Shown piece after piece: positions 13,740 through 20,854 of a stretch of 25,075 bases of DNA; within the stretch, counting starts at the first letter, position 1; each line of letters begins with the position of its first letter. The stretch spans positions 1 through 25,075 of the IMG/VR virus record IMGVR_UViG_3300034987_000053; one strand, given 5' to 3'. This DNA comes from a virus. The notes beneath the pieces were generated by a model. It saw only the letters and a program-made list of their open reading frames with translations. It searched no databases and was not told the DNA's origin. The translations under genes and the position numbers were made by a program.

Positions 13740-14295
13740 TCGTGATGTAAAATTAATTCAGCAGCATATCTTGAAAACAGGTTCCCAAGGTATTGTAGAC
13801 GTATTTAGCACAGTAATTGCAACAATACGTACAAGCTTTAAAGATATTACTAAGCTATCAGAAGACATACGAGCAAACAAACATAGCTCAAAGGCTCTCT
13901 GGGGGCATAAGATTGATAGCTACTTGGGGGTGGTAGAAAACAAAGATAATCTTTATGATTTGTTTGAGTCATCAGCGCCGGAAAAGATTATGCTACAAGA
14001 AGTTCTTAAAATCAAAGGACTAGGGTTAGCTAAAGCAAGCTTTGCTATGCAAATGATGGGTTATAACGTGGCTTGCCTTGATACACATAACCTTAAAAAA
14101 CTTGGCTACTCAAGCTCATACTTCAACAACAAAAAGAAAGCAGAAGAATATCTGCAAGTAGTCAAAAAAGAAGGAGCAGAATACTGGTGGAATACGTGGT
14201 GTGAGCTTATTCCAACAACTGAACGAAACCGGAAATACTTCAAGACAGCAGATGAAGTATCATATGAACATGTAAGAGCCGTAAGAGGATATTAA
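13732..14295 (+). CDS. Helix-hairpin-helix DNA glycosylase-fold protein (187 aa)
   Basis: The middle reads LKIKGLGLAKASFAMQMMG (92-110) and then YNVACLDTHNLKKLG (111-125). This is the helix-hairpin-helix plus conserved Asp arrangement of the HhH-GPD glycosylase superfamily (compare LPGVGRKTA...VDTH in endonuclease III), with Asp117 as catalytic candidate. The Lys of bifunctional enzymes is not at the exact position; Lys101 is one residue later. The four-cysteine iron-sulfur motif is absent. It may excise modified or uracil-type bases, or belong to the glycosylase-derived enzymes predicted to process hypermodified thymine in phages. It overlaps the GIY-YIG gene by eight bases and ends two bases before the next start. 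Confidence 0.66.
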   Translation: MYNRDVKLIQQHILKTGSQGIVDVFSTVIATIRTSFKDITKLSEDIRANKHSSKALWGHKIDSYLGVVENKDNLYDLFESSAPEKIMLQEVLKIKGLGLAKASFAMQMMGYNVACLDTHNLKKLGYSSSYFNNKKKAEEYLQVVKKEGAEYWWNTWCELIPTTERNRKYFKTADEVSYEHVRAVRGY

Positions 14296-14296
14296 A

Positions 14297-14665
14297 ATGG
14301 CAATAGCAGTATATTGGAATCTTCATAAAGATTGTTTTTCAATACAGTCCCGTGAGAAAGATACATATGGTCGAGTAATTCACCATGTTAACTCAGTAGT
14401 AATTTCATTACCAAAGTTTGTTGTTAGACAAGCTGGACGAGAAAAGGTCTTAAAAGAAGGTAAAAAGAATGTACACGCTTTTGTTGTAGGTGAGTTTTGT
14501 GCTTCACCTTACCACTTGTTTACTCAGGGGCGCAGGGTGACATATAATCCCTATAAATATAACAGCTTTGTAATAGCTGACACTAAAGAACCAATATACA
14601 ACGGATTACTAGCGGTTCTTCAGACTAAAGACAACAAACCACAAATGGAGGTTTACTATGGGTAA
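14297..14665 (+). CDS. Conserved phage protein of unknown function, NLHKD type (122 aa)
   Basis: The product starts MAIAVYWNLHKDCFSIQSRE, followed by GRVIHHVNSVVISLPKFVV and AGREKVLKEGKKNVHAFVVG. From memory, the combination NLHKDxxS, GRVxxH, and GRxxVxxxxKKNVHAFVxG recurs in many phage and prophage proteins with no assigned function; this recollection was not checked by search. Alternating strands suggest a compact beta fold. AGAGG lies upstream; the gene starts one base after the previous stop and overlaps the next by eight bases. Confidence 0.72.
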   Translation: MAIAVYWNLHKDCFSIQSREKDTYGRVIHHVNSVVISLPKFVVRQAGREKVLKEGKKNVHAFVVGEFCASPYHLFTQGRRVTYNPYKYNSFVIADTKEPIYNGLLAVLQTKDNKPQMEVYYG

Positions 14666-14921
14666 CTCATGGATGATCTTTGAGATTGAACAGTTTCGTC
14701 ATAGTTACTTGTTTGAAGTAGAAGTAGAAGCAAATATCACTTCTGGTGGATCTAACCGCTGGGGTTCAGATGAGCCTGAATGGGTAGAAGTAGAAATTCT
14801 TAATATGTACAACACTAAAACAGGTAAGAAGATTTCTAATCGTCTTTATTCTGCACTAGAAAAACAGTATGGCGACTGGATGGAAGAAAGCTTTATTGAG
14901 GAAAATAGCTATGGACTATAA
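14658..14921 (+). CDS. Hypothetical protein (87 aa)
   Basis: It starts MGNSWMIFEIEQFRHSYLFE. Strand-rich pattern EVEVEANITSG, then DEPEWVEVEILNMYN and TKTGKKISNRLYSALEKQYG, ending in an acidic helix. GGAGG lies at good spacing before the ATG, which overlaps the previous stop by eight bases. Similar EVEI-containing small proteins occur in phage operons of unknown role; no firm family is claimed. Confidence 0.68.
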   Translation: MGNSWMIFEIEQFRHSYLFEVEVEANITSGGSNRWGSDEPEWVEVEILNMYNTKTGKKISNRLYSALEKQYGDWMEESFIEENSYGL

Positions 14922-15108
14922 ACGTGAAGAATGGTTTATTCTAGAAGACTTGTACGAAGAACGTTGTGCTATTCTAGAGTATGATGCTGGTTATTCTCGT
15001 TATGATGCAGAACAGCTAGCTGCGCAGATGTATGGCTTTGAAAACAAGGCTGATCTAAAACAACATATACAGAAATTGAAAGCGGAGGAAGTAAATGGCG
15101 CAGTTTGA
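14911..15108 (+). CDS. Hypothetical helical protein (65 aa)
   Basis: ATG 14911 is chosen because GAGGAAAA lies upstream and it gives an 11-base overlap with the previous gene; the frame is open further to 14869. The product starts MDYKREEWFILEDLYEERCA and ends LKQHIQKLKAEEVNGAV. It is a predominantly helical, charged protein with a Tyr/Asp-rich centre (YDAGYSRYDAEQLAAQMYG). Family not recognised. Confidence 0.66.
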   Translation: MDYKREEWFILEDLYEERCAILEYDAGYSRYDAEQLAAQMYGFENKADLKQHIQKLKAEEVNGAV

Positions 15109-15811
15109 TTATCGGTTGAAGAAAAGTTTTGATGCAGAGCCTTTCTTTCGTACAGTTAGCTGGCAAGTAGCGTTAGATACTTGGATCGAGCTTAAGATAA
15201 GAAACCACTTTGAAGCTAATATTGAAATTTATGAAGACAATAGGCTTCGTCGAGTGATTACTTCAGAGTATTCTGCTAAAGAATGGTCTAACTACCTTAT
15301 GGAAAACAAGTACAACCGAGTGGAGAAACGGCTTATGAACGAGATGCTGCAGGATAAGTTTGATGCTATGGCTGTTGTTGAGCCTAAAGATCACCTAACA
15401 GAAGAAACAGGGTATAAAGACCAACAACCTGATGTTAGCAAATATAACAGCTTTGATGAATATGGGTTTTATGGCGAAAACAATGCACCACTGCCGCCTA
15501 TGAAAGAAGCAACTGATGACGTAATCAACCCAAAACATTATAAGCTAATCCCGAAAGAAGCTTATAAGAAACACCCAGAAGGTCTTGAATACTTTGACCT
15601 TATGGAGTATGTGCTTGCTCACCATGATCCTTATGTAGCTCATGGGCTTGGTCAAGCGTTTAAATACTTGTTACGTGCTGGTAAAAAAGATCCACTTGCT
15701 CAAGACTTAAAGAAGGCAAAGTGGTATCTTGATCGTACAATTCAGAATATCGAAACAATTGAAGAATGGGAAGAAAAATACCCTGACTTCGTAAATGGAG
15801 ACGTGAAATGA
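15095..15811 (+). CDS. DUF3310 protein, T7 gp1.7-like
   Basis: The 238-residue product starts MAQFDYRLKKSFDAEPFFRT. The C-terminal part (about 142-222) is a DUF3310 domain: VINPKHYK (143-150), LEYFDLMEYVLAHHD, HGLGQAFKYLLRAGKKD (183-199) and LKKAKWYLDRTI. In T7, gene 1.7 with this domain is a nucleotide monophosphate kinase, so a role in dNTP supply is plausible. The N-terminal 140 residues are charged and not recognised. The gene overlaps the previous by 14 bases and the next by four (ATGA), placing it in the replication operon upstream of DNA polymerase. Confidence 0.8.
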   Translation: MAQFDYRLKKSFDAEPFFRTVSWQVALDTWIELKIRNHFEANIEIYEDNRLRRVITSEYSAKEWSNYLMENKYNRVEKRLMNEMLQDKFDAMAVVEPKDHLTEETGYKDQQPDVSKYNSFDEYGFYGENNAPLPPMKEATDDVINPKHYKLIPKEAYKKHPEGLEYFDLMEYVLAHHDPYVAHGLGQAFKYLLRAGKKDPLAQDLKKAKWYLDRTIQNIETIEEWEEKYPDFVNGDVK

Positions 15812-16020
15812 TTACTGGCGATGGTATCTATAACTCAGAACAAGAACAAGAACAGGCGTTTAAAAACGTAAAGGATGACCTGCTTGCTGCACGTCATTCT
15901 ATTAAGAGTGCTTTACATTTTCTTGCTGAGACAGGGCGCTACGAAAGCTTTGAGCTAGACGAGTGTGCTGACAACCTTGAAACTTCGCTATTTCTTATCA
16001 ACGCAGTATTGGATCAATAA
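15808..16020 (+). CDS. Hypothetical acidic helical protein (70 aa)
   Basis: It starts MITGDGIYNSEQEQEQAFKN and ends SLFLINAVLDQ. The start overlaps the DUF3310 stop as ATGA, and GGAGA lies upstream. It is mainly helical with one Cys in LDECADNLE. No family recognised. Confidence 0.68.
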   Translation: MITGDGIYNSEQEQEQAFKNVKDDLLAARHSIKSALHFLAETGRYESFELDECADNLETSLFLINAVLDQ

Positions 16021-16021
16021 C

Positions 16022-16195
16022 ATGGGACGAATTGAACGGGCTTTCATTAAGCGCATGGCTAAAAACTATCGGCTATGGTATCCTGATGCAACAATCCGCA
16101 GAGCCGTTCACGAGGCTCAAATAGCCTATGAAATGTATCGTGAAGCAGAAATTAAAATGATGGATGAAGAATATGAACAACATGGACAAGCTTGA
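16022..16195 (+). CDS. Hypothetical small protein (57 aa)
   Basis: ATG 16022 gives MGRIERAFIKRMAKNYRLWY; the frame is open further upstream to 15965 inside the previous gene but ATG 16022, one base after that stop, fits the packed operon. It has a basic N-terminal half and an acidic helical end (KMMDEEYEQHGQA). The ribosome site is weak (GGA), so translation may be coupled. Not recognised. Confidence 0.6.
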   Translation: MGRIERAFIKRMAKNYRLWYPDATIRRAVHEAQIAYEMYREAEIKMMDEEYEQHGQA

Positions 16196-16376
16196 GTTTG
16201 ATCTTGGATCAAGCAACTATCAAGAGTTATCTGACAGTTTAGAGTACTGGGCACGTCAGTTCTATACAGGGGCTATCGATGAGCCTAACGCTATGCCAAT
16301 TGCGTATTTATTGTACAATATGTCAAAAGAAATGAAAAGGGTTTCTGATCTAGATGGAGACCTAAGCGAGGACTAA
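16173..16376 (+). CDS. Hypothetical small protein (67 aa)
   Basis: The start at 16173 has GGATGAAGA upstream; in-frame ATG at 16164 and 16182 are alternatives. It reads MNNMDKLEFDLGSSNYQELS, then SLEYWARQFYTGAIDEPNAM, and ends DLDGDLSED. It overlaps the previous gene by 23 bases and stops one base before DNA polymerase, so it is co-transcribed with it. Family not recognised. Confidence 0.63.
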   Translation: MNNMDKLEFDLGSSNYQELSDSLEYWARQFYTGAIDEPNAMPIAYLLYNMSKEMKRVSDLDGDLSED

Positions 16377-16377
16377 T

Positions 16378-18228
16378 ATGAAACTTGTATTTGATATCGA
16401 AGCAGACAACCTCTTGCCTAAGATATCTAAGTTTCATTGTGCTGGAGCAATTGATGTCGAAACTGGTACAGAGTACTGGTTTCGGCCTCACCAGCTAAAT
16501 GAATTCTTAGCATTATTAGATAAGGCAGATACTATTATTGCTCACAATGCTATGGGCTATGATGTACCTGCCTTAACTAAATTAACTAACTGGAAACCTA
16601 TGTCTACAGTAGTTTGTACAAAAGTTATGTCTCAAGTATTAAACTACCGTAGGTTCGGCTTTGGGCACAGCTTAAAGCAGTGGGGTGTTTTCTTTAGAGA
16701 CCACAAGGGTGATTATACAGGTGGGTTTGAAGAGTTTAACGAGGATATGTTTGAGTATATGCAGCAAGACGTAAGGCTTACTGTAAAAGTTTATAAGTAT
16801 CTTATGAAAGAATTAGCAGACCATATTCGTGTATGGAAAAATAAAAGCGTATTAAGTGCTTTACGTTCAGAAATTACTATGGACGGTATTATGGCAGAAC
16901 AGTGTGAGAATGGTTGGAAATTTGATCAGGAGTCTGCTAAAGAGCTACTTAGTACAATTGATGGTAAGATGAAACAAATTAGTGATTTTATAAATCCACT
17001 ATTACCATCTAAAGCTGTTGTAGTAGACCCTGATACTCAACAAGAACACGAACCAATAACAGGGAAACGCTATGCAATACCAAAGAAACCGAACTACACC
17101 AAAGCTGGAAAACTTAACGTTCACTTGGTGCGTTGGTTTAACCTTCCTGACGATACCAACGTCGATAATAGCCCTTTCTTTAGGGAAGATGGCTCTTTTT
17201 GTAGGGTTGATTTTAACGTGGGCGATATTGGGAATACTGATACGGTTAAATCTTATCTTGGAACAATCGGGTGGAAACCGAATGAATGGAACTGGAAAAA
17301 GATCAACGGAGAATTCGTTAAGGTCTCAGCAAAACTCTCAGATAGTTCATTGGAACCACTCGGGGAAGTAGGCCAAGCTTTAATGGAGTATTATACTCTC
17401 CGTTCTCGTAAATCAATTTTAGAAGGATGGTTCGAATATGTCGATGAAAATTCAAGACTACATGGAGACGTTTTTAATATCGGTACTCCAACGTTTCGGC
17501 AAACCCATAAAATCATCGCCAACTTACCTAGCGGGAAAGCGGTCCTCGGACCAGAATTCCGCAGGCTCTTCGTCGCAGAAGAAGGATACAAACTAGTATC
17601 TGCTGACTCTGCTGCTTGTCAGCTTCGATTACTTGCGCATTATATGGGCGATGACAACTTTACTAAGCAAGTGCTTGAAGGTGATATTCATCAGATGAAT
17701 GCAGATATTATTGGCTGTAGCCGTAATGAAGCTAAGCGATTTATCTTTGCTTATTTGTATGGTGCTGGTGCACAAAAGCTTAGCGGGTATATCAATCAAA
17801 GTGTAGATCAAACTCGCAAGTCAATTAACAAATACAAGAAAGCGTTGCCTAAGCTAGTTAGTCTAATTAATAAGTGTAATGCTGCAATTGAAGAAAGAGG
17901 CTTTATTTTAGGTCTTGATGGTCGTAAAATTATGCTTAGCCCACAAGACAGGCATAAAGCTTTAAATTACCTTATTCAAGGTGCAGAGGCTGTTGTTATG
18001 AAGTATACAGTAAATATGATTCACGATGAGCTAGCAAAAGCAGGCATTGATAGTCGTATTCTTTTGTTTTATCACGATGAAGTAACTTATGAAGTAAAAG
18101 AAGACCAAGCTACAAAGGCTCAAGAAATAATCATACGTTGTTTTGAAGAAGCACCTAAGCAGTTAGGAGTTAATATAATGACATGTGGTGACTGTAAAAT
18201 TGGAGATGACTATTATGACGTCCATTAA
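16378..18228 (+). CDS. Family A DNA polymerase with 3'-5' exonuclease domain
   Basis: This 616-residue T7 gp5-like replicative polymerase has an N-terminal proofreading domain: FDIEAD (D6, E8), IIAHNAMGYDVPAL (D62), and YMQQDVRLTV (D131). Polymerase motifs are A at 408-417 (SADSAACQLR, D410), B at 449-462 (RNEAKRFIFAYLYG, K453, Y461) and C (FYHDEV, D567). Two positions are notable. Motif A has Q415 where T7 and E. coli enzymes have the ribose-sensing Glu (E480/E710). The position equal to E. coli F762 and T7 Y526 is Phe457. It is shorter than T7 gp5 (704). GAGG precedes the ATG. GC rises to about 57 percent at 17521-17580, just upstream of the motif A codons. Confidence 0.95.
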   Translation: MKLVFDIEADNLLPKISKFHCAGAIDVETGTEYWFRPHQLNEFLALLDKADTIIAHNAMGYDVPALTKLTNWKPMSTVVCTKVMSQVLNYRRFGFGHSLKQWGVFFRDHKGDYTGGFEEFNEDMFEYMQQDVRLTVKVYKYLMKELADHIRVWKNKSVLSALRSEITMDGIMAEQCENGWKFDQESAKELLSTIDGKMKQISDFINPLLPSKAVVVDPDTQQEHEPITGKRYAIPKKPNYTKAGKLNVHLVRWFNLPDDTNVDNSPFFREDGSFCRVDFNVGDIGNTDTVKSYLGTIGWKPNEWNWKKINGEFVKVSAKLSDSSLEPLGEVGQALMEYYTLRSRKSILEGWFEYVDENSRLHGDVFNIGTPTFRQTHKIIANLPSGKAVLGPEFRRLFVAEEGYKLVSADSAACQLRLLAHYMGDDNFTKQVLEGDIHQMNADIIGCSRNEAKRFIFAYLYGAGAQKLSGYINQSVDQTRKSINKYKKALPKLVSLINKCNAAIEERGFILGLDGRKIMLSPQDRHKALNYLIQGAEAVVMKYTVNMIHDELAKAGIDSRILLFYHDEVTYEVKEDQATKAQEIIIRCFEEAPKQLGVNIMTCGDCKIGDDYYDVH

Positions 18229-18415
18229 CGAGCTTACTCCTGAAGAACGAACAAGGGCAGTAGAAAGAGAATTTATCAATAATATAGATGAATTTCATTA
18301 TTCTACTTTTGTTGAGTGGATTCGTTCAGGGCATGTAAACGATAAGACAATTGAGAACTATCTTAAACCTGTTCAAGACTGGTACTGGAAAAACAAAGAG
18401 GAGATCTTAAAATGA
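18215..18415 (+). CDS. Hypothetical protein (66 aa)
   Basis: ATG 18215 overlaps the DNA polymerase stop by 14 bases and has GGAG upstream; the frame is open to 18185. The product starts MTSINELTPEERTRAVEREF, followed by FHYSTFVEWIRSGHVNDKTI and ends DWYWKNKEEILK. It is helical and Trp-rich near the end. Position right after the polymerase suggests a replication accessory role, but no family is recognised. Confidence 0.66.
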   Translation: MTSINELTPEERTRAVEREFINNIDEFHYSTFVEWIRSGHVNDKTIENYLKPVQDWYWKNKEEILK

Positions 18416-18642
18416 GCGCTACTGTTTCTGTTGAAGTACTTATTGCTAATCGTTTTGATAAGTTTTATGATGAGTGTGTATTTCAAGGTATTGAACTATC
18501 TTGGGAGTTTAAGCAAATGTTAGATCAGCTTGAAGGCGATATCACTGATTTTGCAAAAGATCTTTCAACTACTGAGGCTAAGAACATTTATGATAAAGGT
18601 TATGACGATGGTTATCAAGCTGCTGAAGAAGATTATTGCTAA
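18412..18642 (+). CDS. Hypothetical acidic protein (76 aa)
   Basis: It starts MSATVSVEVLIANRFDKFYD and ends KGYDDGYQAAEEDYC. ATGA overlap with the previous gene and GAGGAG upstream support the start. It is mostly helical and strongly acidic. The last base of its stop is the first base of the next ATG. Family not recognised. Confidence 0.68.
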   Translation: MSATVSVEVLIANRFDKFYDECVFQGIELSWEFKQMLDQLEGDITDFAKDLSTTEAKNIYDKGYDDGYQAAEEDYC

Positions 18643-18845
18643 TGTTTACAGTTGAATTTGAGTCTGATGCAGCAGTAATCCGTTCTCTTGATACTCAAGA
18701 TGGAAATGAAGATCTTGAAGTAATTATTGGGGATGATGGCACTGTTTTTATTCGCCAGTGGCAAGACTGGAAAGACGAGTATGACGTTTTATGTGTAAGC
18801 TTCCAACAGCTTACTGATATTCTTGCCGCTATTAATTGCCCTTAA
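18642..18845 (+). CDS. Hypothetical beta-rich protein (67 aa)
   Basis: ATG 18642 overlaps the previous stop as TAATG. The product starts MFTVEFESDAAVIRSLDTQD, then LEVIIGDDGTVFIRQWQDWK and ends QQLTDILAAINCP. Alternating strands with a terminal helix are typical of a small single-domain binding protein. No family recognised. Its end carries the AAGGAG used by the MazG-like gene. Confidence 0.66.
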   Translation: MFTVEFESDAAVIRSLDTQDGNEDLEVIIGDDGTVFIRQWQDWKDEYDVLCVSFQQLTDILAAINCP

Positions 18846-18859
18846 GGAGCATACAAAAC

Positions 18860-19231
18860 ATCGAAGACTACAGCGACTGGGTAAACAACCCTGATAATAT
18901 TAAATTTGAGAAGTTAAGACTAACAAAAGACGGAGAGGAAATTCCAATGCGCACTGAAGTATATAACGATATGGTAATGGATTTCTTTGAACGGGGCACC
19001 ACCGATGAAATTTTATTTACTGGTTTAGCTAGCGAATGCGGCGAGGTTATGTCTGAACGAATGAAAGAAGTTCGCAAGAGCGTGAACCGAACAGAGGAGA
19101 TTATTGATGAGCTGTCTGACGTATTGTGGTTTGTAACAGTAATTGCAAAACAACGAGGCGTAAGTCTAAAAGAGCTTATGAAACACAATATTGATAAATT
19201 AGAAGACAGAGCTTTAAATGGAAAACGTTAA
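18860..19231 (+). CDS. MazG-like nucleotide pyrophosphohydrolase (start codon uncertain)
   Basis: The MazG core is clear: LASECGEVMSERMKEVRK, then EEIIDELSDVLWFVTVIAKQ and LKELMKHNIDKLEDR. The ExxE and ExxD metal-binding motifs are present. These enzymes hydrolyse NTPs or dNTPs to monophosphates, cleaning pools or altering ppGpp-linked signals. The start is a puzzle. The frame opens with TTG 18836, which has no ribosome site. AAGGAG (18844-18849) instead points to ATC 18860, which would give (M)EDYSDWVNN. ATG 18947 has its own GGAGAGGA site and yields a complete 94-residue MazG domain. Coding-like sequence between 18860 and 18947 argues for the longer form, so I list it. Confidence 0.75.
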   Translation: MEDYSDWVNNPDNIKFEKLRLTKDGEEIPMRTEVYNDMVMDFFERGTTDEILFTGLASECGEVMSERMKEVRKSVNRTEEIIDELSDVLWFVTVIAKQRGVSLKELMKHNIDKLEDRALNGKR

Positions 19232-19439
19232 AAAGTATTTAACAAGGGTCGGCACAGCTCTGTCTGTGCTGATCAACGTTATCCTTGGCGGAGCAAGTAA
19301 CCAAACTTTTTCTGCAAGAAATTATCAGTGGAAAAGAGATGAAAAACCTAATTTAGTATGGCTAATCGACAAGTTAATCGGAGAAGATCATTGCTCTGAT
19401 TGCTGGGTGTATTGGAAAGTTCGAGAAAAGAAATGGTAA
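19218..19439 (+). CDS. Conserved small phage protein with HCxxCW motif (73 aa)
   Basis: The product starts MENVKKYLTRVGTALSVLIN, followed by VILGGASNQTFSARNYQWKR, PNLVWLIDKLIG and DHCSDCWVYWKVREKKW. From memory, the string NVxLGGxxxQTFSAR...NLVWLID...HC recurs in small phage proteins of unknown function, including ones near lysis genes; this was not checked by search. A hydrophobic stretch at 13-25 suggests membrane contact, and HCxxC could bind metal. It overlaps the MazG-like gene by 14 bases and precedes candidate phage promoter 2. Confidence 0.72.
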   Translation: MENVKKYLTRVGTALSVLINVILGGASNQTFSARNYQWKRDEKPNLVWLIDKLIGEDHCSDCWVYWKVREKKW

Positions 19440-19456
19440 GCTAATGTTATTATTAA

Positions 19457-19484
19457 CTAAATAATAGCTGACGTTAAAGAACAA
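19457..19484 (+). promoter_or_regulatory. Candidate phage RNA polymerase promoter 2 (before exonuclease)
   Basis: CTAAATAATAG followed by CTGACGTTAAAGAACAA. It differs from the element at 11611 at one of 28 bases. TAATAG (19462-19467) lies 17 bases before G 19479. A transcript from that G would have a 20-base leader holding the AAAGGAG of the exonuclease gene. Intergenic and near-identical to promoter 1. Confidence 0.72.
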
Positions 19485-19498
19485 ATAAAGGAGCTATT

Positions 19499-20209
19499 AT
19501 GATAGCAATTATTGATGGTGATGTTCTTGTTTATATTAGCATTTGGAATGCTCAATCACTAGAAGAAGCAAGAACTAATTTTGATGAGTTGTTTACAGCT
19601 ATCAACGAAGAAATCTTTGCAGAAGACTATGTAATGGCCCTTGGTGGTCCTAACAACTTTAGATTAGATATTTATAGTGAATATAAGGCTAATCGATCAA
19701 AGTCAAAATCCACTCGACCAGAATGGTTTGATGATTTGAAGTCTGGTATTGTAAATGATTACGATGGTTGTATTTTTACTGATAACTGTGAAGCTGACGA
19801 TATGGTGCGTACTTGGGCAGAAGAATGCCGAGGTAAAAAGCCATTTGTTGTCGTTACTGTAGACAAGGACTTAGACTGCGTAGAAGGATTACATTACAAT
19901 CCTCGTAAAAAAGAAACATACACAATTGAGCCAAGCTATGCAAATAAGCATTATTGGAAACAAATTCTTATGGGAGATTCTACAGATAACATTCCCGGTG
20001 TCCCCGGTATTGGTCCAAAGAAAGCAGATGATCTTTTAGAAGACTCTGAAGATTATATTTCTGCTGTTTGTAGTGCTTATCATAATTATTATGGTGAACA
20101 AGGCTATGAGTATATGTTAGCTAATGCTCGTCTAATTCATATTTGGCGGCATATTGGTGATCATTTTAAATTTACAAGGGAACGTTATGACAATGCTATC
20201 GAAGAATGA
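19499..20209 (+). CDS. T7 gp6-like 5'-3' exonuclease (FEN family)
   Basis: The 236-residue protein has the metal-binding residues of the 5' nuclease family in order: IIDGD (D6, D8), CEADDM (E98, D100, D101), VDKDLD (D122, D124), and MGDSTDNIPGVPGIGPKKA (D160, D163, then the helix-hairpin-helix at 167-176). It should remove RNA primers and 5' flaps and help break down host DNA, as gp6 does in T7. AAAGGAG precedes the ATG. It is the first gene after candidate phage promoter 2 and heads the unit with the GIY-YIG nuclease and primase/helicase. The N-terminal IDGDVLVYIS is typical of the phage branch. Confidence 0.93.
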   Translation: MIAIIDGDVLVYISIWNAQSLEEARTNFDELFTAINEEIFAEDYVMALGGPNNFRLDIYSEYKANRSKSKSTRPEWFDDLKSGIVNDYDGCIFTDNCEADDMVRTWAEECRGKKPFVVVTVDKDLDCVEGLHYNPRKKETYTIEPSYANKHYWKQILMGDSTDNIPGVPGIGPKKADDLLEDSEDYISAVCSAYHNYYGEQGYEYMLANARLIHIWRHIGDHFKFTRERYDNAIEE

Positions 20210-20657
20210 GATCGGGCATTGGGAGTACCCTTATAAATTTGATCCAGAACAGTGGTTTGGGTTTGTATACTGTATTGAAAATAAAGCAACCAATCAATTC
20301 TATATTGGTAAAAAACAGCTTTATCATCGTGGTAAAAAGAAATCCAAAACTTATGGAAAAGAAATGTCATGGCGTACTTATGTAGGCTCGTCTGTTCATG
20401 TTAAAAATGACATAAAAAAGTATGGTAAAGACGCCTTTAAATTTGAGATTGTAGACTTCTATAAAACAAAAGGAGGTTTGTATTATGCGGAAGCATATTT
20501 ACAAATGTTATCTGATTGCATGACCGAGTATAAGTCTGATGGTAAACCACGTTTTTACAATAGACAAATTGCTGCTATCCGGTTTGTTCCAAGTGAGGCA
20601 CCTACAAATCGTACGAAGTCCTATATTAACAAAATAAAGAAAAGGTGGCTTGAATGA
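20187..20657 (+). CDS. GIY-YIG nuclease, Seg-like phage endonuclease (156 aa)
   Basis: GFVYCIENKATNQFYIGKKQ (25-44) holds both the GIY-like and YIG strands. SWRTYVGSSVHVKNDIKKYG (61-80), FKFEIVDFYKTKGG, AEAYLQ with Glu102, and FYNRQIAAIR (123-132) with Asn125 complete the domain. This layout is that of the phage endonucleases often labelled Seg-like. It lies between exonuclease and primase/helicase, near where T7-like genomes keep endonuclease I, so a junction-resolving or host-DNA-cutting role is possible besides homing. AAGGGA at six bases selects ATG 20187; it overlaps the exonuclease by 23 bases, and the frame is open to GTG 20154. Confidence 0.84.
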   Translation: MTMLSKNEIGHWEYPYKFDPEQWFGFVYCIENKATNQFYIGKKQLYHRGKKKSKTYGKEMSWRTYVGSSVHVKNDIKKYGKDAFKFEIVDFYKTKGGLYYAEAYLQMLSDCMTEYKSDGKPRFYNRQIAAIRFVPSEAPTNRTKSYINKIKKRWLE

Positions 20658-20854
20658 AGATTTCACCATTAGCGCCAGCACTATGGTTAACAAGTGTAAT
20701 TGTTTTAGCAGCAAACTTAGTGCTTTACGTAGCAGGTATTCCGTTTATGGATCCAATTATTAGCGTAATGTTTTTCTTGTTAGCTCAAGAATTAAGTAAA
20801 CTTGTAGCAGAAATTACGATGGAAAATGACGATGGGACGGATAGTAATTCGTAA
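20654..20854 (+). CDS. Small two-helix membrane protein (66 aa)
   Basis: It starts MKISPLAPALWLTSVIVLAA. Two hydrophobic helices are visible, about 9-27 and 30-48 (PFMDPIISVMFFLLAQ), and an acidic tail ends in NDDGTDSNS. ATGA overlap with the GIY-YIG gene and overlap of 23 bases with primase/helicase show tight coupling. A membrane protein inside the replication operon could tether the replisome or be a holin; sequence alone does not decide. Confidence 0.7.
   Translation: MKISPLAPALWLTSVIVLAANLVLYVAGIPFMDPIISVMFFLLAQELSKLVAEITMENDDGTDSNS

Noticed and set aside
17072-17371. Open frame of 99 codons in another + frame, with a hydrophobic middle
   Set aside because: It lies wholly inside the DNA polymerase coding region in a patch of unusual composition, has no ribosome site, and the polymerase frame is uninterrupted there.
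18868-19188. Minus-strand open frame of 106 codons
   Set aside because: It is the antisense of the MazG-like gene, rich in Ser and Thr as expected from a reverse-strand shadow.
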